DNA of 7,332 nt, from the NCBI GenBank assembly GCA_021811115.1, contig JAJZPP010000024.1:1-7332 (forward strand). Reading direction: 5' to 3'. Positions within the stretch are counted from its first letter, which is position 1. Each line of letters opens with the position of its first letter. This stretch comes from a bacterium. Lineage in GTDB: Bacteria > Chlamydiota > Chlamydiia > Chlamydiales > FEN-1388. The notes under the pieces were generated by a model. The model saw nothing but the letters and a program-made list of their open reading frames with translations, ran no database searches and was not told where the DNA came from. Both the position numbers and the translations under genes were made by a program. This document shows, in pieces, positions 1 through 6,612 of this stretch.

Positions 1-2
1 TC

Positions 3-368
3 TCCCTCCTCATAGGGATAGGGCTGAATGTCACGATGGATAAAGCTACCTGCGACAGTCTCGATCAGCCAGTCACCTCTCTTACTGTCGAAGCCTCCCA
101 AAGCTTTGACAAGGAAGAGATACTCCAGGCTCTCTTTAGAGAGTTGCGTCACTGCATCGATCAACTGCTCAACAGCGGATTTAGCCCTTTTCAGAAAGAG
201 CTCAACTCCATGCTTGCCTTTAAGGAAGAAAAAGTCTGCATCGAAACAGATGGGAAGCTCATTCATGGAACAGTTCGCGGCATCGACGACATGAGGAGGC
301 TGCAGCTCGAGAGTAGAGATACTATTCTCCTGCTAGCCAATGGAAGACTTCGAAAAGTGGTGGAATAG
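3..368 (+). CDS. birA: Biotin--[acetyl-CoA-carboxylase] ligase, C-terminal part (5' end outside window)
   Basis: This enzyme makes biotinyl-5'-AMP from biotin and ATP and transfers biotin to the carrier-protein lysine of acetyl-CoA carboxylase in the cytoplasm. The frame is open from the first bases, so the gene starts upstream; the ATG at 36 is internal. The visible 121 residues begin with the family's signature GIGLN (codons 15-29), followed by a TSL motif after about 17 residues, as in BirA/LplA-type ligases. The last ~50 residues form the small SH3-like C-terminal domain, with the FKEEKVCIETDGKLIHGTV and RGID pattern matching the end of E. coli BirA. The stop is TAG at 366-368. The N-terminal catalytic core, with the GRGRxG ATP/biotin loop, and any DNA-binding domain lie outside the window, so I cannot say whether it also acts as a repressor. 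It converges on bioY with a 36-nt overlap, a sensible partner because BioY supplies its substrate. Confidence 0.88.
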   Translation, partial: SLLIGIGLNVTMDKATCDSLDQPVTSLTVEASQSFDKEEILQALFRELRHCIDQLLNSGFSPFQKELNSMLAFKEEKVCIETDGKLIHGTVRGIDDMRRLQLESRDTILLLANGRLRKVVE

Positions 369-878
369 CGCACCACAGCAACCGGCCTTCACAAGGTCGA
401 TCAAGATAAAGGGAACAAACCCAAGGTAAAACGCCTGTTTCATTCCAACGGCAAGGGCAAAGAAGGCAGCCCCACACACGAGTATGACCAAATGGCCTGC
501 TAAAAACGCGGCATACCCCCGGGTAGGAAACCGCTCCACCATTTTCCCGGCGACAAAGGCGGCAAACACATAGCCAAGGAGATACCCAAGAGAGGAGAGC
601 TTAGAAAGAATGCTCAGGCCGCACACCCCTCCAGCAAAGACAGGAAGACCGCAGACGCCATAGATCAGAAAAAGCAAAACAGAGGCAGCTCCCCGTTTGG
701 CTCCCAAGAAAACCCCGAGCGCTACGGCTATGGAATTTTGGAGTACAAGCGGAACTGGGGTGAAAAAGAGAGGAATCTTTAGCCAGACGAAAAGCGACAA
801 AAAAAGACTTGCAAAAAGAATAGCACAGATGGAACGTGCCCTGGTCTCATATCGTGACACTACTGCTGCGGGTACCAT
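333..878 (-). CDS. bioY: BioY family biotin transporter (ECF S-component)
   Basis: This is a membrane protein of 181 aa, normal for BioY, with about six hydrophobic segments (roughly residues 17-38, 45-62, 65-82, 95-112, 124-145 and 150-170). It binds biotin and moves it across the inner membrane, alone or with an ECF energising module; none is encoded here. Family landmarks are TPVPLVLQ (40-47), GAKRGA (59-64), YGVCGLPVFAGG (73-84), GYLLGY (98-103) and a final P-x4-DLVKA (156-165). The usual GPTGGYL loop is altered: the stretch before GYLLGY reads LSKLSS, without the proline. The ATG at 878 is preceded by a strong GAGGAGG only 4 nt upstream, which supports this start despite the tight spacing. 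The gene lies 63 nt downstream of the epimerase on the same strand, and its last 36 nt overlap the end of birA. No biotin-synthesis gene is seen, consistent with dependence on imported biotin. Confidence 0.87.
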   Translation of the reverse strand: MVPAAVVSRYETRARSICAILFASLFLSLFVWLKIPLFFTPVPLVLQNSIAVALGVFLGAKRGAASVLLFLIYGVCGLPVFAGGVCGLSILSKLSSLGYLLGYVFAAFVAGKMVERFPTRGYAAFLAGHLVILVCGAAFFALAVGMKQAFYLGFVPFILIDLVKAGCCGALFHHFSKSSIG

Positions 879-905
879 ACATCCTCCTCAAAACGTACAA
901 TCAAC

Positions 906-934
906 AAAGTAGTAATCGTACCATCCTCAATCAA
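906..934 (-). promoter_or_regulatory. Possible sigma-70-type promoter for bioY
   Basis: On the minus strand a TTGATT hexamer (929-934) is followed after exactly 17 nt by TACTTT (906-911). The -35 box is close to consensus and the -10 box is weak. Transcription would begin near 899, giving a leader of about 20 nt that just holds the GAGGAGG ribosome-binding site of bioY. The 63-nt gap to the epimerase makes a separate promoter plausible, but read-through from that gene is equally possible. I see no clear BirA operator palindrome or terminator in this gap. Confidence 0.25.
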
Positions 935-941
935 GATTTGT

Positions 942-1898
942 CTATGAAAACAATTTTGAGTACTCCCGATACCACGCCGCAAAGGAGCCAATCCCTGTCT
1001 TCAGAGAGGTTTTTGGTGAAAAGCCAAGATCATCGGCCGCCTTTTGGATATCAGCGCATGTTTCCACCATATCTCCTGGAGGCTGAGGCTTGAGGCGAAT
1101 GACCGCCTTTTTCTGAAACGCCTCTTCCAAGCAAGTCACAAGATCGACAACACTCTCCGGCTTGGTATTCCCCAGGTTGTAAATAGCATACTGTTTTTGA
1201 GATGTCAGAGCCGCCACAATGCCATCGACGATGTCGTCGATATAGGTAAAATCTCTCCGCAATTTCCCCTCCCCAAACAGATCGATAGGCTCTCCCCTAA
1301 TGATCTTATCAGCAAAAAGGAAATACGCCATATCTGGCCGCCCCCACGGACCATACACCGTAAAAAATCGAAGGCCAATGAGGGGCATTTTAAACAGATG
1401 GTGGTAAGAAGAGGCCATGACCTCATTTGCCTTCTTCGTGGCCCCATACAAATTGGTGGGGGTATCGGTCCTATCCTCTTCCGAAAAGGGAAGTTTTGTA
1501 TTGGCGCCATATACGGAAGAGCTACTCGCCCAGATGGTTCGAATGTGTGGAAAGGCACGGGCCGCCTCAAGAATGCTCAAAAACCCATCGATATTGGAAC
1601 GAAGGTAGGTGTGGGGAGCCTCGAGCGAATAGCGAACACCAGCTTGGGCTGCCAGATGGATGATGTGGGTAATAGACTCTTTTTTAACAAGCTGCTGTAA
1701 GGAAGACTCCTCTTCAACAGAATGTTCAACGATGTCGACGCCAGCATTCGAGAGAACCTGTTGCCTCGCCCGTTTGAGGCGCACATCGTAGTACGGATTA
1801 AAATTATCCAGGCCGACCACAAAATGGCCCAATTGCCGACACCGCATGGCTACATGGAATCCGATGAAGCCGGCCGCTCCTGTCACAAGTATTCGCAT
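942..1898 (-). CDS. NAD-dependent epimerase, probably UDP-glucuronate 4-epimerase
   Basis: This extended short-chain dehydrogenase/reductase of 318 aa probably interconverts UDP-glucuronate and UDP-galacturonate through a tightly bound NAD, in the cytoplasm. The Rossmann motif GAAGFIG is at residues 7-13. The active site is visible as the SSS stretch at 125-128 and YGATK with Y151 and K155. Features favouring the glucuronate epimerase branch over plain GalE are DNFNPYYDVRLKRAR (31-45), AAQAGVRYSLEAP (83-95), YGPWGRPDMA (182-191) and RDFTYIDDIVDGI (215-227). Length fits bacterial members, and no membrane anchor is present. The start is ATG at 1898, directly at the Rossmann strand; the ribosome-binding site is weak (GAG-like). 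The product would feed acidic sugars into LPS or another surface glycan, in line with the sugar genes on the other strand. A related 4-epimerase acting on another UDP-sugar cannot be excluded. Confidence 0.85.
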   Translation of the reverse strand: MRILVTGAAGFIGFHVAMRCRQLGHFVVGLDNFNPYYDVRLKRARQQVLSNAGVDIVEHSVEEESSLQQLVKKESITHIIHLAAQAGVRYSLEAPHTYLRSNIDGFLSILEAARAFPHIRTIWASSSSVYGANTKLPFSEEDRTDTPTNLYGATKKANEVMASSYHHLFKMPLIGLRFFTVYGPWGRPDMAYFLFADKIIRGEPIDLFGEGKLRRDFTYIDDIVDGIVAALTSQKQYAIYNLGNTKPESVVDLVTCLEEAFQKKAVIRLKPQPPGDMVETCADIQKAADDLGFSPKTSLKTGIGSFAAWYREYSKLFS

Positions 1899-1981
1899 GG
1901 CAACTCACAAGAAAATTCGCGTGAAAATAGAAAATCTGGATACTCTAGCTTACAGCATTGCCAGTTTTAGGGGAGAGCGAG
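1899..1981. promoter_or_regulatory. Divergent intergenic region between epimerase and coiled-coil gene
   Basis: This 83-nt stretch must hold the control signals for both the leftward epimerase(-bioY) unit and the rightward five-gene cluster, unless those are read from further away. It is A-rich in the middle (1911-1935). I could not find a convincing pair of -35/-10 boxes in either direction; TATTTT on the minus strand (about 1924-1929) is a weak -10 candidate. The right end carries AGGGGAGA (1969-1976), a good ribosome-binding site that fixes the start of the next gene at 1982. Confidence 0.3.
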
Positions 1982-3202
1982 ATGACAACGACGAAAGAGA
2001 ATGTAGCCCTACAGCCCGATGTCGAGACAATCATGCGACGATTGCGGGGAGATGCTACTTCGACGCCAACCTATCGAACTCCTGTCACCCCGTCAGAGGC
2101 CGACCAGTTGAAGGCTGTCGTAAAGACACTGGAAACTCGTCTCAAAGAGGCGCATGCAGAGCTGGCAGAAAAAAATGAACGGCTCTCTCGCCGAGAAAAG
2201 GAGACAGAAGAAACCCTGTCGAACCAATCCAAAGCGTGGAGAGAGGAACTTGATGCGTATCGGCAAAAAGAAAAAAGCTGGTCTGACGAACAAAAAAGAC
2301 TGGAACAAGAAAAACAACGGGCTGTGAGCGATACGTCGAGCAACAATACGCAACTGGTCCGGCTCTCGTTAACCAATCGACAACTCGAAGAGGAGATCAA
2401 CGCCCTCACGTGTGAGAGGGCCGCTACGATACGACAATTAGGTCAGGAAAAGGAATTGGTGGAGCAGCAGCGAAGCGAGCTGGCAAGAGAGAAAGAGAAA
2501 GCGACAGCGCTTGCCGAAACGGCTGCCACCAAACAAATGACCATCGAGAAGCTACTTGAGACTATTGAGCATCACAAAATTACCGCAAAAACCCTCACAG
2601 AATCCAATGAGACGCTCGCACAGCAAGTTTCGCTTCTCATGCAAGAAAAGGGGCGTGCTGACACGGTTACCAAGGAGCTGCTCGCCGCTCAAATGCAGCT
2701 TACTTCATTGGCGGCCCAGCTAGAAGCGGCCAACAGCGCGAACACAGCTGCCCAGGAGAAGGCCCGAGAGGCGTTGAAAGAAAAGGAGATCACCGATGTT
2801 CGCATCAAAGAGGTCGAAGAGCTGCTCATCGCTAAGCTAGAGGCAATTGCCGAGCTCGAGGAGGAGATAGGGACGGTCTCCAGCCAAGCAGAGGATCTCC
2901 AATTACAGCTCTCCACAGCAGAACAGGAGGGCGATCGATTGGCAAAAGAGCTCCAACAATCAGGAGAGCTCAATCGCGGGCTGACGGAAAAGCTCACGAA
3001 ACTGGGCGCAGAACTTACCGACGCTCGAAAACGGGCAGAAATGTGTGATCGCCTTAAAAAAAGCGCCACCGAGGCTGTAGCCCACGCCCACTCCATTATG
3101 AACCTGCTCGAACTGACCCCCAGCCGACAGCCTCATTGCGACGCCAAAGGATGCGAGCCATCGCTCTTTGAGGAGCCACGATCGGCGTATGACCTCTTCT
3201 AA
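1982..3202 (+). CDS. Uncharacterised long coiled-coil protein
   Basis: I do not recognise this 406-aa protein. After a non-helical N-terminus of about 40 residues rich in Thr, Ser and Pro, residues ~40-365 are almost entirely Glu, Lys, Gln, Ala and Leu with heptad-like spacing, predicting a long, nearly unbroken coiled coil. A weaker stretch around 116-124 (SDTSSNNTQ) may be a hinge. The tail (378-406) changes character: it contains C386, C391 and ends EPSLFEEPRSAYDLF, with aromatic and acidic residues that could be a docking motif. I see no signal peptide, membrane segment or Walker motif, so it is probably soluble; a filament, scaffold or secreted effector role is only conjecture. The start is set at ATG 1982 because AGGGGAGA lies 5 nt upstream; a TTG at 1958 in the same frame would place that site inside the gene. 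Its last 14 nt overlap ruvC, so it heads a coupled cluster. SMC-like annotations should be treated as low-complexity similarity. Confidence 0.8.
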   Translation: MTTTKENVALQPDVETIMRRLRGDATSTPTYRTPVTPSEADQLKAVVKTLETRLKEAHAELAEKNERLSRREKETEETLSNQSKAWREELDAYRQKEKSWSDEQKRLEQEKQRAVSDTSSNNTQLVRLSLTNRQLEEEINALTCERAATIRQLGQEKELVEQQRSELAREKEKATALAETAATKQMTIEKLLETIEHHKITAKTLTESNETLAQQVSLLMQEKGRADTVTKELLAAQMQLTSLAAQLEAANSANTAAQEKAREALKEKEITDVRIKEVEELLIAKLEAIAELEEEIGTVSSQAEDLQLQLSTAEQEGDRLAKELQQSGELNRGLTEKLTKLGAELTDARKRAEMCDRLKKSATEAVAHAHSIMNLLELTPSRQPHCDAKGCEPSLFEEPRSAYDLF

Positions 3203-3692
3203 AATTATTGGAATCGATCCTGGCACCATCGTAACCGGGTACGCCATCATCGACAATGAGGGGGCTCGTCCGCGCATCGTCGACTTTGGGTGCATCCGCC
3301 CACCTCAACAGGACCTTCTCAGCGAACGGTACCTCATCCTCTTCACATCTCTGTGTCACCTCTTGAAGCTCCACACCCCTACTCAGATGGCGATCGAAAC
3401 CCCCTTTATCAACAAAAACCCTCAAAGCGCACTGAAACTTGGAGGCGCCTTAAGCTGCGCTATTCTAGCAGCAAAAAGCTCCCTTTCAATACCAGTTTTT
3501 GGCTATGCTCCTCGAGAGGTGAAGCAGGGCATTACCGGAAGAGGGGATGCCACGAAAGAGGATGTCCAAACCTTCTTGCGCCATTTCTTTTGTCTGCAAA
3601 AGACAGAGATTCGAATGGACGCTACCGACGCCCTTGCCATTGCCCTGTACCATGAATTGAGAGGGCCTCTGCTGAAGAGAAAGGAGCTTTAG
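3189..3692 (+). CDS. ruvC: Holliday junction resolvase RuvC
   Basis: This dimeric, Mg-dependent endonuclease nicks opposite strands of four-way DNA junctions produced by RecA-type recombination and works with RuvAB. At 167 aa it has the usual family length. All four catalytic acidic residues are visible: D10 in GIDPGTIVTGY, E70 in AIETPF, and D144 and D147 in DATDALAIA. These correspond to D7, E66, D138 and D141 of E. coli. F73 occupies the place of the junction-stacking phenylalanine (F69 in E. coli), followed by NKNPQSALKLG. ATG 3189 is chosen because it sits right before the first strand (KIIGIDPG) as in relatives; an in-frame TTG at 3168 would add seven residues. The start overlaps the upstream coiled-coil gene by 14 nt, with GAGGAG at 3170-3175 somewhat distant, suggesting translational coupling. 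ruvA follows after 3 nt. Confidence 0.96.
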   Translation: MTSSKIIGIDPGTIVTGYAIIDNEGARPRIVDFGCIRPPQQDLLSERYLILFTSLCHLLKLHTPTQMAIETPFINKNPQSALKLGGALSCAILAAKSSLSIPVFGYAPREVKQGITGRGDATKEDVQTFLRHFFCLQKTEIRMDATDALAIALYHELRGPLLKRKEL

Positions 3693-3695
3693 TGT

Positions 3696-4283
3696 ATGTA
3701 TGAATACATCGAAGGGACATTGCAAACAGTGCTGCCAGAGGCTGCAATTGTCGACGTCGGAGGAATCGGGTACCGCCTCCTCATCACAAAGACGGACGGT
3801 TGTCGCTTGGTACAACGGGGGCAAAAAGTAAAGTTATTTGTTGAATTAATCATTCGAGAGGATGCCCACACGCTGTTTGGCTTTTCTTCGGCAGAAGATC
3901 GCGAGTTTTTCCGCCTCCTCCAGCAGGTCAGCGGCATCGGACCGAAACTGGCGCTCAATATTCTGAGCCACACAACAGGCTCAGCGCTTGCTGAGACTAT
4001 TTTTCGGAAGGATATTCGAGCCCTTGTGGAAGTTCCTGGCATTGGGAAAAAATTGGCGGAACGGCTCATCGTCGAACTGCACGAACGCATTGCAGAGCTG
4101 GTTGCAGGAGGAACTGTGGTCGCAACACCAAGAACATCCGTTGCCACCGAGGCGATCAGGGCGCTTGAAACGCTCGGATTTTCTACGGTAGAGGCACGCA
4201 ACGCTGTAGCCACCGCCCAACAGGAGAATCCCAATAGTAAAACGGTCGAGGCCCTTGTACAAGAGGCTCTTAAAAAACGATGA
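3696..4283 (+). CDS. ruvA: Holliday junction branch-migration protein RuvA
   Basis: RuvA binds four-way junctions as a tetramer or octamer, holds them square planar and loads the RuvB motor. At 195 aa it is full length. Domain I (about 1-63) is the OB fold, opening MYEYIEGTL and containing the acidic pin E55-D56 in REDAHTLFGF that keeps duplex ends apart. Domain II carries two helix-hairpin-helix motifs, VSGIGPKLAL (78-87) and VPGIGKKLAERL (113-124). After a flexible linker (about 138-147), domain III (148-195) is the RuvB-binding helical bundle, with EAIRALETLGFS and a closing VEALVQEALKKR. A strong AAGGAG (3681-3686) inside the end of ruvC lies 9 nt before the ATG. The stop overlaps the next start as ATGA. 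ruvB is not next to it and must be elsewhere, as in several lineages where ruvCA and ruvB are separate. Confidence 0.96.
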   Translation: MYEYIEGTLQTVLPEAAIVDVGGIGYRLLITKTDGCRLVQRGQKVKLFVELIIREDAHTLFGFSSAEDREFFRLLQQVSGIGPKLALNILSHTTGSALAETIFRKDIRALVEVPGIGKKLAERLIVELHERIAELVAGGTVVATPRTSVATEAIRALETLGFSTVEARNAVATAQQENPNSKTVEALVQEALKKR

Positions 4284-5299
4284 AACTTCCCACAACTGTA
4301 GACTCCATTCTGATTCGATGCCCCAATTGGATCGGCGACGCGGTGATGAGCTCTTTTTTCTTCAGCGACGTGAAAAGGATCTTTCCCAACGCCATGGTGA
4401 CTGCGCTCGCTCATGACCCCATTGCAGAACTACTCCAAGATGTGGATGGGATTGATCGATGGATCACTTTTTCTCGGGAGAAAAAGAGGAGAGCCGAAGA
4501 AGAGAAGAGAGTGCTCTCGTTCTTGAAAAGCCAACGGTTTGATCTTGGCATTCTCTTGACCCACTCCTTCTCCTCGGCCTGGATGTTCTGGAGGGCAAAT
4601 ATCCCCTGGAGACTTGGTCTCAAGGCCCACTTCAGGAGTTTTTTGTTAAACATTCGGATTGCGCCTTCTCACGAACAACACGATGTGCTCTCGTACCAAA
4701 ACCTCCTCTCCCCCTTTGGCGTCAGCCTGCCCCAACCGGTCCTCCAGATTGCTGTGCGCCCTGAAGAGCTCATGGCCATGCAACAGTCGCTCCAACAGAT
4801 CGGAATCCAGCAGGATCAGCACGTGGTCATTGTGAACCCAGGAGCCGCCTTTGGCCTGGCAAAATGCTGGCCCCAAGAGTACTTCCAAAGGCTGTGTGAG
4901 CTCCTCCAGCGTAACCCTGAGACGGTTCTTATTGGGATCGGTGACGCTAAAGGAAGACAGACTGTGGAGACAATTTTTCAAAAATTTCCTCGCTGCCACA
5001 ACCTAGCGGGTAAAACGTCCATAAGAGAGCTCGTCGCGCTGATTTCCTTAAGCGATCTTGTCATCAGTAATGATTCTGGGCCTATGCACATCGCAGCGGC
5101 CGTGCGAAAGCCGCTCATTGCGCTGTTCGGCTCCACAAACCCACTTCGAACAGGTCCATGGGGTCAAGCGACCGTTATACAAAAAAAAGTACCATGTAGT
5201 CCATGCTACCTCCGTGAATGCCCCAAAAACTTTTGCTGCATGAAGTCCATCACCCCCGACGAAGTCTTCATGCATGCCCAGCAGATGCTTTCATTATGA
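4280..5299 (+). CDS. waaF: ADP-heptose:LPS heptosyltransferase, WaaF-like (GT9 family)
   Basis: This GT-B glycosyltransferase of 339 aa, typical for the family, would add L-glycero-D-manno-heptose from ADP-heptose to the LPS inner core on the cytoplasmic face of the inner membrane. The N-terminal domain begins with RCPNWIGDAVMS (13-24), where D20 is the presumed catalytic base. The C-terminal nucleotide-binding domain has VNPGAAFGLAKCWP (185-198; K195 contacts phosphate), NLAGKTSIRELVALI (241-255) and NDSGPMHIAAAVRKPLIALFGSTNP (264-288; D265, H270). A cysteine cluster, CSPC...C....CC (306-320), precedes the last helix and is usual for heptosyltransferase II. It starts at ATG 4280, overlapping the ruvA stop as ATGA, with a weak AAGAGG at 4261-4266; the stop overlaps the next gene in the same way. 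WaaF is the best guess; WaaC or another GT9 enzyme with a different sugar is possible. Confidence 0.88.
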   Translation: MKLPTTVDSILIRCPNWIGDAVMSSFFFSDVKRIFPNAMVTALAHDPIAELLQDVDGIDRWITFSREKKRRAEEEKRVLSFLKSQRFDLGILLTHSFSSAWMFWRANIPWRLGLKAHFRSFLLNIRIAPSHEQHDVLSYQNLLSPFGVSLPQPVLQIAVRPEELMAMQQSLQQIGIQQDQHVVIVNPGAAFGLAKCWPQEYFQRLCELLQRNPETVLIGIGDAKGRQTVETIFQKFPRCHNLAGKTSIRELVALISLSDLVISNDSGPMHIAAAVRKPLIALFGSTNPLRTGPWGQATVIQKKVPCSPCYLRECPKNFCCMKSITPDEVFMHAQQMLSL

Positions 5300-6531
5300 C
5301 AATAGAAGCCCTCTCTAGGCTCAACCAGGAGCATCTCCTGAACAGTTCCATCCCGCCCGAGGAGCTCAACTCTATCGACTGGGAAACAGTTGAGAAGCAG
5401 ATGGCACTCATCCCGGGTGATGCGATCCTCCTCCGCCCTGATTCCGCGGCTATTGAACCGATCACGCCGACGGGAGCCTCTCCTTACTCAGACCACCCGG
5501 TGCCATTCCTGTACCAAAAGCGGGTGGGAGTCCTGATCATGGCAGGAGGGCAGGCTACACGACTCAATAGCCCTCTTCCCAAAGGGGTCCTTCCTGTCTC
5601 GCCTGTACACCACAAGTCCATCCTCCAGCTCATTGCCGAGAAAATAACCGCTTTTGCAGCCTGCTACAAAGCTTTTGTCCATACGGCCATCATGACATCA
5701 GAGGCAACCGACGGAGCCATAAAAGCCCATTTTGCCCTCAACAACAACTTTACTCTCCCAACGGTGGACTTCTTTGTACAGGATAGCCTTCCTCTTTTGG
5801 ATCTGGAGAAAAAACTCATTATCCACCAAACCCACCTCCTCAAAGGCCCTGATGGCAATGGGAAACTGTTCCATTACTTCCTACAGTCGGGTCTTTACGA
5901 AAAGTGGCGTGAGGATGGTATCGAAGCCATTTCTATTATTACGTGCGACAATCCGCTCATCGACCCGTTTCATCCGGGACTCCTCATTCCACTCTTTTAC
6001 GGCCGTGACTTTGCTGCGGCAGCGGTTGAACGAACAGAACCCAAGGAACAGGTTGGCCTCTTTGCTCTCAAGAATGGACAGCTGACGGTGGTCGAGTACT
6101 CAGAGATAGAGCCTGAAGAGGCCGCAGGGCGTGATGCATGGGGCCACTTACTGTTTCGGTGGGCAAACATCGCCTTCTTTGCATGCACGCTTGATTTTGC
6201 CAAAAGAGCCTCTACATCGATCCTTCCGCTCCATATGGCGCGCAAAAAAACGAATGGACATGAGGCGTGGAAGGCCGAGTACTTTATCTTTGATACGTTC
6301 TGTCAGGCCAGCAAACCCACTCTTGTTCCGATGGAGCGGGAGGCGTATTTTGCTCCTCTGAAATCGTCTACAGGCCCCACCTGCCTTGCTGAAGTGCAGC
6401 AGGCCATGATGAGGCGAGACAGGGCCTTCCTGCAACGGTTGGGAAAAATTCCCCAAGAAGGGCCTATTGAGTTACCTCAGGAGGCATTTTATTTGCCTAC
6501 TGATCGACATCAAGATGCCGTGGAGCGCTGA
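5296..6531 (+). CDS. UDPGP-family nucleotidyltransferase, probably UDP-N-acetylhexosamine pyrophosphorylase
   Basis: This enzyme probably makes a UDP-sugar and pyrophosphate from UTP and a sugar 1-phosphate. The 411-aa product has the eukaryote-like UDPGP fold, unlike bacterial GalU or GlmU. The UTP-binding signature is LIMAGGQATRL (80-90) followed by PKGVLPV (95-101). GPDGNGK (184-190) matches the UAP/AGX branch rather than the glucose branch. WANIAFFACTLDF (289-301), KAEYFIFDTF (327-336) and EREAYFAPLK (347-356, K356) are further UAP-type landmarks. This points to GlcNAc-1-P as substrate, but glucose 1-phosphate or other hexoses remain possible. Two positions differ from UAPs I know: K190 in place of the second glycine, and no histidine in the NI..H segment. 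The start is ATG 5296, overlapping the heptosyltransferase stop by ATGA; a frame extension back to 5218 would lie inside that gene. The C-terminus ends YLPTDRHQDAVER. The product would serve lipid A or other glycan synthesis. Confidence 0.85.
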   Translation: MTIEALSRLNQEHLLNSSIPPEELNSIDWETVEKQMALIPGDAILLRPDSAAIEPITPTGASPYSDHPVPFLYQKRVGVLIMAGGQATRLNSPLPKGVLPVSPVHHKSILQLIAEKITAFAACYKAFVHTAIMTSEATDGAIKAHFALNNNFTLPTVDFFVQDSLPLLDLEKKLIIHQTHLLKGPDGNGKLFHYFLQSGLYEKWREDGIEAISIITCDNPLIDPFHPGLLIPLFYGRDFAAAAVERTEPKEQVGLFALKNGQLTVVEYSEIEPEEAAGRDAWGHLLFRWANIAFFACTLDFAKRASTSILPLHMARKKTNGHEAWKAEYFIFDTFCQASKPTLVPMEREAYFAPLKSSTGPTCLAEVQQAMMRRDRAFLQRLGKIPQEGPIELPQEAFYLPTDRHQDAVER

Positions 6532-6612
6532 CACCGCTTTTCCTATAAAAAATCAAGACAATACGTTGGAATGATCATCTTAGGGGCCTTAAGTCTTCAA
6601 TGAAAGGCGGTG
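6532..6612. repeat. Inverted repeat A between convergent genes (arms 6532-6542 and 6602-6612)
   Basis: The arms CACCGCTTTTC and GAAAGGCGGTG pair over 11 positions with one G-T wobble, separated by 59 nt. The left arm begins directly after the stop of the pyrophosphorylase gene. No T-run follows either arm, so it does not look like a standard intrinsic terminator on either strand. Transcript folding or chance are both possible. Confidence 0.4.

Noticed and set aside
28..294. 88-codon plus-strand frame at the left edge
   Set aside because: The overlapping frame from position 3 encodes the GIGLN signature and C-terminal domain of biotin ligase, so this one is a shadow.
1044..1700. 218-codon open frame on the plus strand antisense to the epimerase
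   Set aside because: The minus-strand epimerase has clear motifs throughout this stretch; the plus-strand product has no recognisable domain and is a shadow frame.
1958..1981. TTG start eight codons upstream of the coiled-coil gene
   Set aside because: The AGGGGAGA ribosome-binding site lies inside this extension and serves the ATG at 1982.
2100..3070. Coiled-coil region as an SMC or chromosome-partition protein
   Set aside because: No Walker A, Walker B or signature ATPase motifs and no hinge domain are present; resemblance would be composition only.
2689..3096. 135-codon minus-strand frame rich in Ser and Ala
   Set aside because: Its composition is the mirror of the Glu/Lys-rich coiled-coil codons, and it has no start context or family features.
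3689..4414. 241-codon open frame on the minus strand antisense to ruvA and the start of waaF
   Set aside because: It spans two genes with unmistakable motifs, and its Ser/Arg-rich product is typical of reverse-strand translation.
5218..5295. N-terminal extension of the pyrophosphorylase gene
   Set aside because: These 26 codons lie within the heptosyltransferase reading frame; the ATGA overlap at 5296 is the natural start.
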